DNA of 10,980 nucleotides from Bradyrhizobium sp. (lineage in GTDB: Bacteria > Pseudomonadota > Alphaproteobacteria > Rhizobiales > Xanthobacteraceae), in contig JAQGKC010000149.1 in assembly GCA_028290305.1 (NCBI GenBank), positions 1 to 10,980 of the forward strand. The letters run 5' to 3'. This document shows, one piece after another, positions 1-6,628 of this stretch; positions within the stretch are counted from its first letter, which is position 1, and each line of letters opens with the position of its first letter. The notes beneath the pieces are model-generated. The model saw only the letters and a list, made by a program, of their open reading frames with translations. It searched no databases and was not told the origin of the DNA. The position numbers and the translations under genes are program-made.

Positions 1-22
1 CGGTGCTGGAGCAACCACGACC

Positions 23-691
23 ATGACCGACGACAACGACCAGACGCCCCCGGACAGCAAGCTGACGCGCAGCAAACAGCGCTGGGCCCGCGAAGGCCGC
101 TTCCTGACCGGCAAGATCGCGCGCCCGGAGGAGCAGCGATTGCCGCCCGGCCAGCATCTGACCCGGGACTGGCCAATCCTGGATCTCGGCCTGACGCCGA
201 ATATTTCCCGTGAGCGCTGGCGGCTGGACGTCTACGGCGCGGTCGAGCACCCGATCTTCTGGGATTTTGCGCAGTTCACGGCGCAGCCGCAGACGCAGTT
301 CACTTCCGACATCCATTGCGTCACCACCTGGTCGCGTTACGACAACCAGTTTGAGGGGCTTGCGACTCGCGACCTGCTGATGGCCTGCGTGCCGCGTGAC
401 GAGGCCCGCTTCGTGGTGCTGCATTGCCACGATGGCTACACCACCAATCTCGCACTTGAAGGTTTCGCTGCCGAAGACGCGCTGCTCGCGCATTCCTGGG
501 CCGGCCAGCCGCTGGAAGCGGAGCACGGCGGCCCAGTGCGGCTAGTAGTGCCGCATCTCTATTTCTGGAAAAGCGCGAAATGGCTGCAGGCCATCGAATT
601 TCTCGAACAGGATGCGCCCGGCTATTGGGAGGTCCGCGGCTATCACAACCGCGGCGATCCCTGGGCCGAGCAGCGCTATTCCGGCGATTGA
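23..691 (+). CDS. Sulfite oxidase-like molybdopterin-dependent oxidoreductase
   Basis: This 222-residue protein has the sulfite-oxidase/YedY molybdopterin-binding fold. Cys99, in the segment SDIHCVTTWSR, matches the conserved cysteine that ligates molybdenum in this superfamily. Later hallmarks are HGGPVRLVVP (168-177) and the YFWKSAKW stretch (180-187), which in relatives line the cofactor pocket. No signal peptide, TAT motif or membrane segment is visible, so it should be cytoplasmic, unlike MsrP/YedY, and no MsrQ/YedZ haem partner lies next to it. The length suits the short sulfite-oxidase-like oxidoreductases of alphaproteobacteria. ATG at 23 was chosen because it gives the usual N-terminus for the group; a GGAG at 8-11 is a rather distant ribosome binding site. 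The frame stays open to the window edge, so a slightly earlier start cannot be excluded. The physiological substrate is unknown. Confidence 0.9.
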   Translation: MTDDNDQTPPDSKLTRSKQRWAREGRFLTGKIARPEEQRLPPGQHLTRDWPILDLGLTPNISRERWRLDVYGAVEHPIFWDFAQFTAQPQTQFTSDIHCVTTWSRYDNQFEGLATRDLLMACVPRDEARFVVLHCHDGYTTNLALEGFAAEDALLAHSWAGQPLEAEHGGPVRLVVPHLYFWKSAKWLQAIEFLEQDAPGYWEVRGYHNRGDPWAEQRYSGD

Positions 692-710
692 CGCCGATTG
701 CTTCTTCCAC

Positions 711-815
711 CTCTCCCATCGGGAGAGATCGGATTGCGACAGCGATCCGGGTGAGGGGTTACGCTCTATCGATAGAGCGTAACCCCTCACCCCGACCCTC
801 TCCCAAGGGAGAGGG
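711..815. repeat. REPIN-like intergenic inverted repeat with a 44-bp perfect palindrome
   Basis: Two REP-like units face each other between two + strand genes. Each unit has a CCTCTCCC/GGGAGAG hairpin followed by a GTGAGGGGTT arm. The left hairpin is 711-717 paired with 721-727 (3-nt loop). The right hairpin is 796-804 paired with 807-815 (9 bp around AA). Between them, 749-770 and 771-792 form a perfect, loopless 44-bp palindrome centred on ATCGAT. The left unit carries about 15 extra bases (roughly 731-747) relative to the right one. I recall CTCTCCC-type units of this kind as frequent intergenic repeats in Bradyrhizobium and relatives. A structural or mobile (RAYT-dependent) repeat is likelier than a gene. 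There is no T-tract to support a classical terminator. Confidence 0.8.
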
Positions 816-830
816 AGTCATACCGTCATT

Positions 831-838
831 GAGGAGGT
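831..838 (+). promoter_or_regulatory. Strong Shine-Dalgarno site of the hydrolase/OsmC gene
   Basis: GAGGAGGT lies 4 nt before the ATG at 843. It is nearly the full anti-Shine-Dalgarno complement and fixes this start. It is the strongest ribosome binding site I see in the window, suggesting high translation of the fused hydrolase/OsmC protein. Confidence 0.75.
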
Positions 839-842
839 CACC

Positions 843-2066
843 ATGCCGACTGAACGATTCCAATTCACAGGCGAAGGCGGCCACATGCTTTCGGCCGCGC
901 TGGACCTTCCCGAGGGCGAGCCTTCGGCCTACGCGCTGTTTGCGCATTGCTTCACCTGCGGCAAGGATGTGCTCGCGTCGAAGCGGATCGCGGCCGCGCT
1001 CGCCGCCAAGGGCATCGCGGTGCTGCGCTTCGATTTTACCGGCATCGGCTCCAGCGAGGGCGATTTCGCCAATACCACTTTCTCCTCCAACGTCGCCGAC
1101 CTCGTGCGCGCCGCCAATCATCTGCGCGACACGCGCGAAGCGCCCGCGATCCTGATCGGGCACAGTCTCGGCGGTGCCGCCATTCTCGCCGCGGCCGGGC
1201 AGATCGCCGAGGCCAAGGCCGTCGTCACCATCGCGGCCCCATCCGATCCGGCGCATGTCACCGGCCTCTTCAAGGACGAGATCGAGAATATCCGCAAGCA
1301 CGGCAAGGTCGAGGTCCAGCTCGCCGGCCGCCCGTTCCCGATCACGCGTGAATTCCTCGACGACATCGCCGAGCACGGCCTGATGGCGCGGGTCACCTTG
1401 CTGCGCAAGGCGCTGCTGGTGATGCATGCGCCGACCGACGACACTGTCAGCATCGACAACGCCACGCGCATCTTCCTATCGGCCAAGCATCCCAAGAGCT
1501 TCGTCTCGCTCGTCGATGCGGACCATCTCCTGAGCCGGAAGCGCGATTCCACTTACGTCGCCGACGTCATCGCCGCCTGGGCTGAGCGCTATGTCGCCTA
1601 CGCCGCGCCGGAACAGGCCGCCGAGCTCGGCGAAGCGCCGCGCCAGGTCGTGGTGCGCGAAACCCGCAACAGCAAATTTCAGCAGACGGTCACGGTCGGC
1701 CCGCATCGGCTGACCGCCGACGAGCCTGTCGCCGCCGGCGGCGAGGATAGCGGTCCCGGCCCCTATGATTTCCTGCTCGCAGGGTTGGGCGCCTGCACCT
1801 CGATGACCATGCGGCTCTATGCCGACCGCAAGTCGCTGCCGCTGGAGCGCGTCACGGTGACGCTGAAACACAACAAGATCCATGCGGAGGACTGCATCGA
1901 GTGCGAGACCCACGAAGGCATGCTCGACCAGATCGATCGGGTGATCGCGATGGACGGCGCGCTGGAGCCCGAACAACGCCAGCGGCTGATGGAAATCGCC
2001 GACAAATGCCCGGTGCATCGCACGCTGAAGTCCGAAATCCGAATCCTCACCCGCGCGGCGGACTGA
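843..2066 (+). CDS. Bifunctional alpha/beta hydrolase and OsmC-family peroxiredoxin fusion
   Basis: This 407-residue protein fuses two domains. Residues about 1-255 form an alpha/beta hydrolase with the nucleophile elbow GHSLGG (Ser108); Asp199 or Asp200 in APTDD and His228 in DADHLL fit as the rest of the triad. Residues about 265-404 form an OsmC/Ohr-type domain with the two expected cysteines, Cys318 (GLGACTSM) and Cys389 (DKCPVH), which in the family reduce organic hydroperoxides. Extra cysteines form HCFTCG (Cys36/Cys39) near the hydrolase start and a CIEC pair (351-354) in the OsmC domain. Known fusions of this type are annotated as bifunctional hydrolase/OsmC proteins; an oxidative-stress role in the cytoplasm follows from the family, and the hydrolase substrate is unknown. 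The start is set by the GAGGAGGT just upstream. Confidence 0.93.
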   Translation: MPTERFQFTGEGGHMLSAALDLPEGEPSAYALFAHCFTCGKDVLASKRIAAALAAKGIAVLRFDFTGIGSSEGDFANTTFSSNVADLVRAANHLRDTREAPAILIGHSLGGAAILAAAGQIAEAKAVVTIAAPSDPAHVTGLFKDEIENIRKHGKVEVQLAGRPFPITREFLDDIAEHGLMARVTLLRKALLVMHAPTDDTVSIDNATRIFLSAKHPKSFVSLVDADHLLSRKRDSTYVADVIAAWAERYVAYAAPEQAAELGEAPRQVVVRETRNSKFQQTVTVGPHRLTADEPVAAGGEDSGPGPYDFLLAGLGACTSMTMRLYADRKSLPLERVTVTLKHNKIHAEDCIECETHEGMLDQIDRVIAMDGALEPEQRQRLMEIADKCPVHRTLKSEIRILTRAAD

Positions 2067-2147
2067 CGTCTTTGCCGAGGTCTTGCCTATTTATCGCTTC
2101 GGCCAGCTGACATATGATCTTATTGATGAGTTTCGAAGGAGCCGACC

Positions 2148-3233
2148 ATGCCGGCCGTGGCGCGCATCGATCCCAAGACGATCTTCACACCTGACGAATG
2201 GCGCCATCTGACCTCGCGCAGCTCGTGGCGCGGCCTCTGGCTCGTGTGTCATGCCTGGGGCACGATCGCAGCCAGCATCGTGCTGGTCACGTTATGGCCC
2301 AATCCGCTGACCTGGCTGCTCGCGGTCATGATCGTCGGCACGCGCCAGTTGGGTCTCGCGATCCTGATGCATGAGGCCGCCCATGGCGGCCTTCACGCCA
2401 ATCGCGCCGTCAACGAATGGGTCGGCCAATGGTTGTGCGCCATACCGGTCGGCGCCGATCTCGCAAGCTACCGCGTCTATCATCTGCAGCATCACAAGTT
2501 CACCCGGCAGCCGGAAGACCCCGACCTTTCGCTGTCGGCGCCGTTCCCGATCAGCACGGAAAGCCTTCGCCGCAAGGCGATCCGCGACCTCACCGGGCAG
2601 ACCTTCGTGAAGCAGCGGCTGCCGCTGCTGATGGTGCTGTTCAAGCGAGACACGAGGGACGCGGCGGTGTCGCATAAGAGCTTCGTCTCGGCAGGCCGCG
2701 AGAAGACCATGCGCTTCCTCGGCCTCAACGTTCTGCTGTTCGCCGTGTGCCTGCTTGCCGGCGCCGGTATCTGGTTCTTTGCCGTCTGGCTGCTTGCGAT
2801 GGCGACCTGGCTGGCGCTGGTCACGCGCATCCGCAACATCGCCGAGCACGCCTGCACGTCGACCGATGAAGACCCGTTCAGCCACGCCCGCACCACGCTA
2901 GCCAACCCGATCGAGCGATTGCTGATCGCGCCCTATTGGGTGAACTATCACGCCGAGCACCATCTCTTCATGTATCTGCCGTGCTACCGATTGCCGGGCG
3001 CGCATCGGCTGCTGCTCGACAAGGGCCTGCTCACGCGCATGGAGGTGCGCCCCGGCTATCTCGACGTGACACCTCGCGCGCGTGATCCCGAAAGACGGTC
3101 ATGGTCCATCTCGTCACTTTCCGTCGATACCGGGCCGTGGACTACAATGCAATTGCTTCACTATGGACGCGTATCAACCGAGAACTCGCGCCCGCCGGGA
3201 TGGAGGAGCTATTCGAGCAATACATCGCAATGA
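2148..3233 (+). CDS. Membrane fatty acid desaturase with frameshifted, extended C-terminus
   Basis: This is an integral membrane di-iron fatty acid desaturase/hydroxylase, which introduces double bonds or hydroxyls into acyl chains. The histidine clusters are complete: HEAAHGGLH (75-83), HLQHH (112-116) and HAEHH (268-272), plus His234. Hydrophobic segments lie at about 35-70 and 190-225. ATG 2148 has GAAGGA seven bases upstream. The normal end is disturbed. By comparison with the second copy of this 3' end at 4985-5089, a net 10 nt is missing just after codon 307. The original TGA (3083-3085) is now out of frame, and about 54 unrelated residues follow, overlapping the acetyltransferase gene by 133 nt. 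The undisturbed protein would be about 315 residues. The catalytic core is intact, so activity may survive, but the tail is probably not native. The substrate is unknown. Confidence 0.88.
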   Translation: MPAVARIDPKTIFTPDEWRHLTSRSSWRGLWLVCHAWGTIAASIVLVTLWPNPLTWLLAVMIVGTRQLGLAILMHEAAHGGLHANRAVNEWVGQWLCAIPVGADLASYRVYHLQHHKFTRQPEDPDLSLSAPFPISTESLRRKAIRDLTGQTFVKQRLPLLMVLFKRDTRDAAVSHKSFVSAGREKTMRFLGLNVLLFAVCLLAGAGIWFFAVWLLAMATWLALVTRIRNIAEHACTSTDEDPFSHARTTLANPIERLLIAPYWVNYHAEHHLFMYLPCYRLPGAHRLLLDKGLLTRMEVRPGYLDVTPRARDPERRSWSISSLSVDTGPWTTMQLLHYGRVSTENSRPPGWRSYSSNTSQ

Positions 3234-3622
3234 CAATCCATGGTGAGCTCGCCGAGCTTCTCGAGGTCTTTTCGGAGGCAAGGCGAAACGCCTTCTGGGT
3301 GGTCGAAAGCGCGAAGGAGATTGTTGGTTCGTTTGGGATCGAAAGCCGCGGCGTCAACGACACCGAGCTTCGTCGCATGTATCTCGATCGAGACTATCGC
3401 GGCTTAGGCATTGCGCAGCGCATGCTCGATTTCGCGCAGGCAGAGGCGCGTGCGTTCGGATTCACAAAGATGATTGTGAGCACGGCTCAGATCCAGAAAG
3501 CGGCTGACAGGTTTTATCGAAAGAACGGATTTCGTCAGATCCGAACGGAAGTTGCCGAGAACATGACCACCAAGCAGGCGGGCGGCGGCTTGACCCGTTT
3601 TCATTTTGAGAAAGTGCTCTGA
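3101..3622 (+). CDS. GNAT-family N-acetyltransferase
   Basis: This 173-residue protein of the GCN5-related N-acetyltransferase fold would transfer an acetyl group from acetyl-CoA to an amine. Motif A is clear: beta-4 ELRRMYLD (89-96), then the pyrophosphate loop R100-G-L-G103-I-A105, matching R-x-x-G-x-A. Motif B is seen at ADRFYRKNGF (135-144), the usual Tyr/Asn-Gly-Phe segment. The acceptor cannot be inferred. ATG 3101 has only a weak GAAAG-like site upstream and sits inside the out-of-frame tail of the desaturase, just past the end of the duplicated desaturase sequence (about 3094). Its base composition looks lower in GC than the flanking genes. It converges on the TPR gene with only 44 nt between the stops and no obvious terminator. 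Probably acquired together with that gene. Confidence 0.85.
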   Translation: MVHLVTFRRYRAVDYNAIASLWTRINRELAPAGMEELFEQYIAMTIHGELAELLEVFSEARRNAFWVVESAKEIVGSFGIESRGVNDTELRRMYLDRDYRGLGIAQRMLDFAQAEARAFGFTKMIVSTAQIQKAADRFYRKNGFRQIRTEVAENMTTKQAGGGLTRFHFEKVL

Positions 3623-3666
3623 CCGCCTCGCGCCTCGATCAAAGCATCACGGACGCAATTCACTTG

Positions 3667-4860
3667 TCACTTGATTCCGTATCGTGCCATCTCGTCCGCC
3701 ACAGCCGGCCTGAGGGCCTGCGCTGCTGCGATGTCGGCTTCACCGCCCGCGACGTCTCCCTTTAGCCGCTTGGCTACACCGCGCGCATAGATAGAATTCG
3801 GCTTTTTCGGATCGATACCAAGCGCGGCGTCATAGTCGGCAATGGCCGCGTCGAGCGAACCCATCTTGAGACAGGTGAAGCCGCGGCTATCAAGAAAGGA
3901 GGCGTCATTGGGGCGCAGTCGCAACGCTTCATTGCAATCAGCGAGCGCGGTGTCGAAAGCACCGCTGATCGCGCGGACGAAGCAGCGGTTGTTCAACACA
4001 TAGGCGTTTTTGGGTTCGAGTTTCAGCGCTTGTCCAAGGTCCTGGATCGCGCGGCCAAAATCGCGTTTTTCCTGGTAGACGCTAGCCCGCCGGATGAGAG
4101 CGGCGGCGTTGCCTGGGTCCAGGTCGAGTTCGATCGCCCGGTCGTACTCAGCTACGGCCCGGTCGCGCTCGCCCTTCAATTCGTAAACACGGCCTCTCGC
4201 GAAAAAACCAAAATAGCAAAGAGGATCCAATTTGATCGACTGGTCGATATCCTCGATGGCGCGATCGTAGTCACGCTTCGCAAGATACGCTGATCCACGG
4301 ATCAAATAAGCACGGGCGTTATCGGGAAAGAGCTTGATAGCTTCGCTGAAGTCCTCCATGGCGTGGTCATAGTCACCCATTTTCAAGTAAGTCTCTCCTC
4401 GGTCGAGAAAACCTACCGAAGACGTGGGATTGAGGGTTATTGCCCGATCGAAGTCTTGTACGGCCTCGTTGAACTGATGGTTCGCCCGACGCGCCACGCC
4501 GCGGCTGCGGTAAAAACGCGGATCACCCGAATCAAGGTCGATGGCTTGGTTGAATACCTCGATGGCACGTTCGTAATCGCCCATCACCACGAGCGGGCTT
4601 GCGGTGTGGAGGAGCACCAAACCTTTGCGGCTTTCGGCCGTTTCACTCCGAATGTCGCCAAGCGCTGCGCGCGGGGGGATGCGGCAGGCCGAAAAGATTT
4701 GATGCGGCTGCGGATCTTCGGCTCGGGCAAGGTCGCCGGCTCCAATCACGACGACCAGTTGTGCCGCCAGTGCGAATGTCGATCCGATTCGACGATGCGG
4801 AAAGCGTCTTCTGGAAGCGCCGACGCTACGAACGCCATAACTCTCTTGCCCCGGACTCAC
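3667..4860 (-). CDS. Secreted tetratricopeptide (TPR) repeat protein
   Basis: Read from GTG at 4860, the protein has 397 residues. An N-terminal arginine-rich region (16-24) precedes a hydrophobic stretch (about 28-42) and a possible signal-peptidase site after ALARA-like GDLARA (about 47), suggesting export to the periplasm or envelope. From about residue 92 to 386 run eight or nine 34-residue TPR units with the typical GDYxxAIxDFxxAIxLxP pattern; one unit carries a two-residue insertion (about 248). TPR arrays bind partner proteins; no enzymatic domain is visible and the partner is unknown. The GTG is preferred because GAGGAAG lies just upstream and because it leaves a plausible signal peptide. 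The frame is open to TTG/CTG-type starts as far as 5034, but that extension is antisense to a desaturase fragment. It looks lower in GC than the flanks. Confidence 0.85.
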   Translation of the reverse strand: MSPGQESYGVRSVGASRRRFPHRRIGSTFALAAQLVVVIGAGDLARAEDPQPHQIFSACRIPPRAALGDIRSETAESRKGLVLLHTASPLVVMGDYERAIEVFNQAIDLDSGDPRFYRSRGVARRANHQFNEAVQDFDRAITLNPTSSVGFLDRGETYLKMGDYDHAMEDFSEAIKLFPDNARAYLIRGSAYLAKRDYDRAIEDIDQSIKLDPLCYFGFFARGRVYELKGERDRAVAEYDRAIELDLDPGNAAALIRRASVYQEKRDFGRAIQDLGQALKLEPKNAYVLNNRCFVRAISGAFDTALADCNEALRLRPNDASFLDSRGFTCLKMGSLDAAIADYDAALGIDPKKPNSIYARGVAKRLKGDVAGGEADIAAAQALRPAVADEMARYGIK

Positions 4861-4863
4861 GAT

Positions 4864-4870
4864 CTTCCTC
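4864..4870 (-). promoter_or_regulatory. Shine-Dalgarno site deciding the GTG start of the TPR gene
   Basis: On the minus strand GAGGAAG ends three bases before GTG 4860-4858 (six bases from GAGG to GTG). No ATG in this frame lies near a comparable site, so this motif decides the start. Confidence 0.6.
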
Positions 4871-4942
4871 AGGATATTCTTAATTCTTAGAAAGAGATTT
4901 CGAGATCGATACAAACGCGCCAGCTGAAATGTTAGCAGTACT

Positions 4943-4948
4943 ATTATA
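4943..4948 (-). promoter_or_regulatory. Possible -10 box (TATAAT) of the TPR gene
   Basis: A perfect TATAAT on the minus strand lies about 83 nt upstream of the GTG start, in an AT-rich stretch unusual for this window. No good TTGACA-like -35 is found at 16-18 nt; the closest hexamer at 17 nt is CCGCGA. It is a candidate only. Confidence 0.3.
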
Positions 4949-4984
4949 CTGACGCAAACACACCGTCGCGGTAGTGGCCTCAAT

Positions 4985-5089
4985 CTGCCGGACGCGCATC
5001 GGCTGCTGCTCGACAAGGGCCTGACCAAGCGCATGGAAGTGCGCCCTGGCTATCTCGGCGTGATGCGGCTCGCGACCTCGCTCGCGTGA
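4985..5089 (+). pseudogene. Orphan 3' fragment of a fatty acid desaturase gene
   Basis: These 35 codons, ending in TGA at 5087-5089, repeat the end of the desaturase gene. They align without gaps to 2991-3070 with about 71 of 80 bases identical, then to 3071-3094 after a 10-nt gap in the upstream copy. Encoded residues run from LPDAHRLLLDKGL to MRLATSLA. Homology begins abruptly at about 4985, and the first 280 codons of a desaturase are absent, so it cannot be a gene by itself. It probably shows the original ending of the family, separated from or duplicated relative to the upstream gene by the acetyltransferase/TPR segment. The rest of the 4861-5159 gap holds the TPR gene's leader and nothing else I recognise. 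Confidence 0.85.
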
Positions 5090-5159
5090 TCCGGAGAGGC
5101 ATGCCCTTGGGCGACGACCCGATGGGTAGGCACCGGCCTTCCCTCGCGACAGACGCGGC

Positions 5160-5882
5160 TCACGTCAGCGTCCATTCCTCGGCGCTGGCGCCGGCGAGCG
5201 CCCGCACCCGTGCCTCATCGTCGGCAAGGTCCTTGGCCGTCCCGGCATAGACCACGATCCCATCATCCAACACATAGGCGTCGTCGGCGATTTCCAGGCT
5301 CATCCGCGCATTCTGTTCGACCAGCAATACGGAGATGCCCTCGGCCTTCATCTGCTGGACGATGCGAAACACCTCGCGCACGATCAGCGGCGCCAATCCT
5401 TGCGACGGCTCGTCGAGGATCAGGAGGCGCGGGTTGAGCAACAGCGCGCGCGCGATCGACAGCATCTCCTGCTCGCCGCCGGAAAGCTGCCGGCCGCGAT
5501 TGAGCTTGCGTTCCTCGAGGCGGGGAAAGAGCTGGTAGATCCGGGCGATGCTCCACGGACCGTCACGCTCCAGCGGCACCTTGAGATTTTCCTCGACGCT
5601 GAGATTGGCGAAGATGCGCCGGCCTTCGGGCACATAGCCCACGCCCGCGGCCGCGATGCGGAAGGTCGGCCAGCGCGTGGTTTGCTCGCCGAAGACCGTG
5701 ATCTTGCCTTCGCGCGCCGGCGTCAGTCCCATCAGGCTGCGCAGCGTCGTGGTCTTGCCGGCGCCATTGCGTCCGAGCAGCGCGGTGATCTTGCCCTCGG
5801 CGACCTCCAGGCTGACGCCGTGCAGGATATGGCTCTTCCCGTAATAGGTATGGAGGCCTTCGGCCGTCAGCGCTGCGGTCAT
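5160..5882 (-). CDS. livF: Branched-chain amino acid-type ABC transporter ATPase LivF
   Basis: The 240-residue cytoplasmic ATPase would power the HAAT importer together with LivG. Walker A is GRNGAGKTT (37-45), the signature LSGGEQ (133-138) and Walker B LLILDEPS (153-160). The switch position reads LVEQNA with no histidine, as is usual in LivF. The length matches the family. ATG 5882 overlaps the livG stop as ATGA, implying translational coupling. It is the last gene of the operon; downstream, 70 nt separate it from the convergent desaturase fragment, and I see no convincing terminator hairpin. The subfamily assignment is secure; the transported ligand is not. Confidence 0.95.
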   Translation of the reverse strand: MTAALTAEGLHTYYGKSHILHGVSLEVAEGKITALLGRNGAGKTTTLRSLMGLTPAREGKITVFGEQTTRWPTFRIAAAGVGYVPEGRRIFANLSVEENLKVPLERDGPWSIARIYQLFPRLEERKLNRGRQLSGGEQEMLSIARALLLNPRLLILDEPSQGLAPLIVREVFRIVQQMKAEGISVLLVEQNARMSLEIADDAYVLDDGIVVYAGTAKDLADDEARVRALAGASAEEWTLT

Positions 5883-6628
5883 GCGGCATTGCCCAGATAA
5901 GCGGCCTGAACGGTCTCGTTGGCGGCGATCTCCTGCGGCGTGCCCTGCGCCAGCATCCCGCCCTGATCGAGCACACAGATGCGATCGGCCAGATGAAACA
6001 CCACGCGCATATCGTGCTCGATCAGCACGATGGTGTAGTTGCTGTCGCGGTGCAGCCGGCGGATCAATTGGGTGATCTGGTAAGTCTCCTGGTCGCCCAT
6101 CCCCGCGGTCGGCTCATCGAGCAGCAGCAGATGCGGCTTCAAGGCCAGCGCCATGGCGATCTCGGCGGCGCGCTGATCGCCGTGGGCGAGTTCACCCACC
6201 AATCGGTCCGTCTTGACTTCCAGGGAGACCAGCTTGAGCGTCTCCTCGACGCGCTGATGGATTCGAGCCCGTTCCACGCGGTTGATCCAGGGGCGCAAGC
6301 GATAGCCCCCGGCAACCTCCGCGGCGATGCGAATGTTTTCGAACACGGTGAGCTCGGGAAATATCTCGGTGATCTGGAAGGTTCGGGCCATGCCCAGCGT
6401 GACGCGCTGATGCGTGGACAACTTCGTGATATCGCGGCCATCGAAATTGATGGCACCGGAGGTCGGCGGAAAAAAGCCGCTGATCAGGTTGAAGAACGTG
6501 GTCTTGCCGGCGCCGTTCGGTCCGATGATCGCGCACAGCTCGCCCTTCGCCACGCTCAACGAGACGTCGCGCACCGCCACGAGGTTGCCGAAGCGCTTGG
6601 TGACGTTGTTGATGTCGAGAACGTTCAT
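5879..6628 (-). CDS. livG: Branched-chain amino acid-type ABC transporter ATPase LivG
   Basis: This is the second ATPase of the importer, 249 residues from ATG 6628. Walker A is GPNGAGKTT (36-44), the signature is the LivG-type LAHGDQR (147-153) in place of LSGGQ, Walker B is LLLLDEPTAG (167-176), and the H-loop histidine is His205 (IEHDM). The C-terminal LADRICVLDQGGMLAQGTP region and the length fit LivG. The frame is open upstream to a TTG at 6715, but ATG 6628 is chosen: it starts the conserved N-terminus, has GGAG six bases upstream, and overlaps the livM stop as ATGA. It would pair with LivF beneath the LivHM channel. Confidence 0.95.
   Translation of the reverse strand: MNVLDINNVTKRFGNLVAVRDVSLSVAKGELCAIIGPNGAGKTTFFNLISGFFPPTSGAINFDGRDITKLSTHQRVTLGMARTFQITEIFPELTVFENIRIAAEVAGGYRLRPWINRVERARIHQRVEETLKLVSLEVKTDRLVGELAHGDQRAAEIAMALALKPHLLLLDEPTAGMGDQETYQITQLIRRLHRDSNYTIVLIEHDMRVVFHLADRICVLDQGGMLAQGTPQEIAANETVQAAYLGNAA

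Noticed and set aside
749..792. Rho-independent terminator for the molybdoenzyme gene
   Set aside because: The perfect palindrome lacks a following T-tract and has no loop. It fits a repeat element better, although a hairpin RNA could still affect transcript ends.
759..2018. Minus-strand open frames within the hydrolase/OsmC gene
   Set aside because: They are shadows of the strongly supported fusion gene, with no motifs or plausible start signals.
2068..2147. Promoter of the desaturase gene (TATGAT at 2113-2118)
   Set aside because: The -10-like hexamer is acceptable, but the hexamer 17 nt upstream (TTTATC) is a poor -35, so it is too weak to list.
4861..5034. N-terminal extension of the TPR protein to the upstream limit of its frame
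   Set aside because: The extension is antisense to the desaturase fragment, includes the TATAAT and Shine-Dalgarno motifs, and would bury the signal peptide about 85 residues inside the protein.
2991..5098. Insertion sequence or composite transposon
   Set aside because: The enclosed genes encode no transposase or recombinase, and the flanking repeats are fragments of a protein gene with about 11% divergence rather than terminal inverted repeats or short target duplications.
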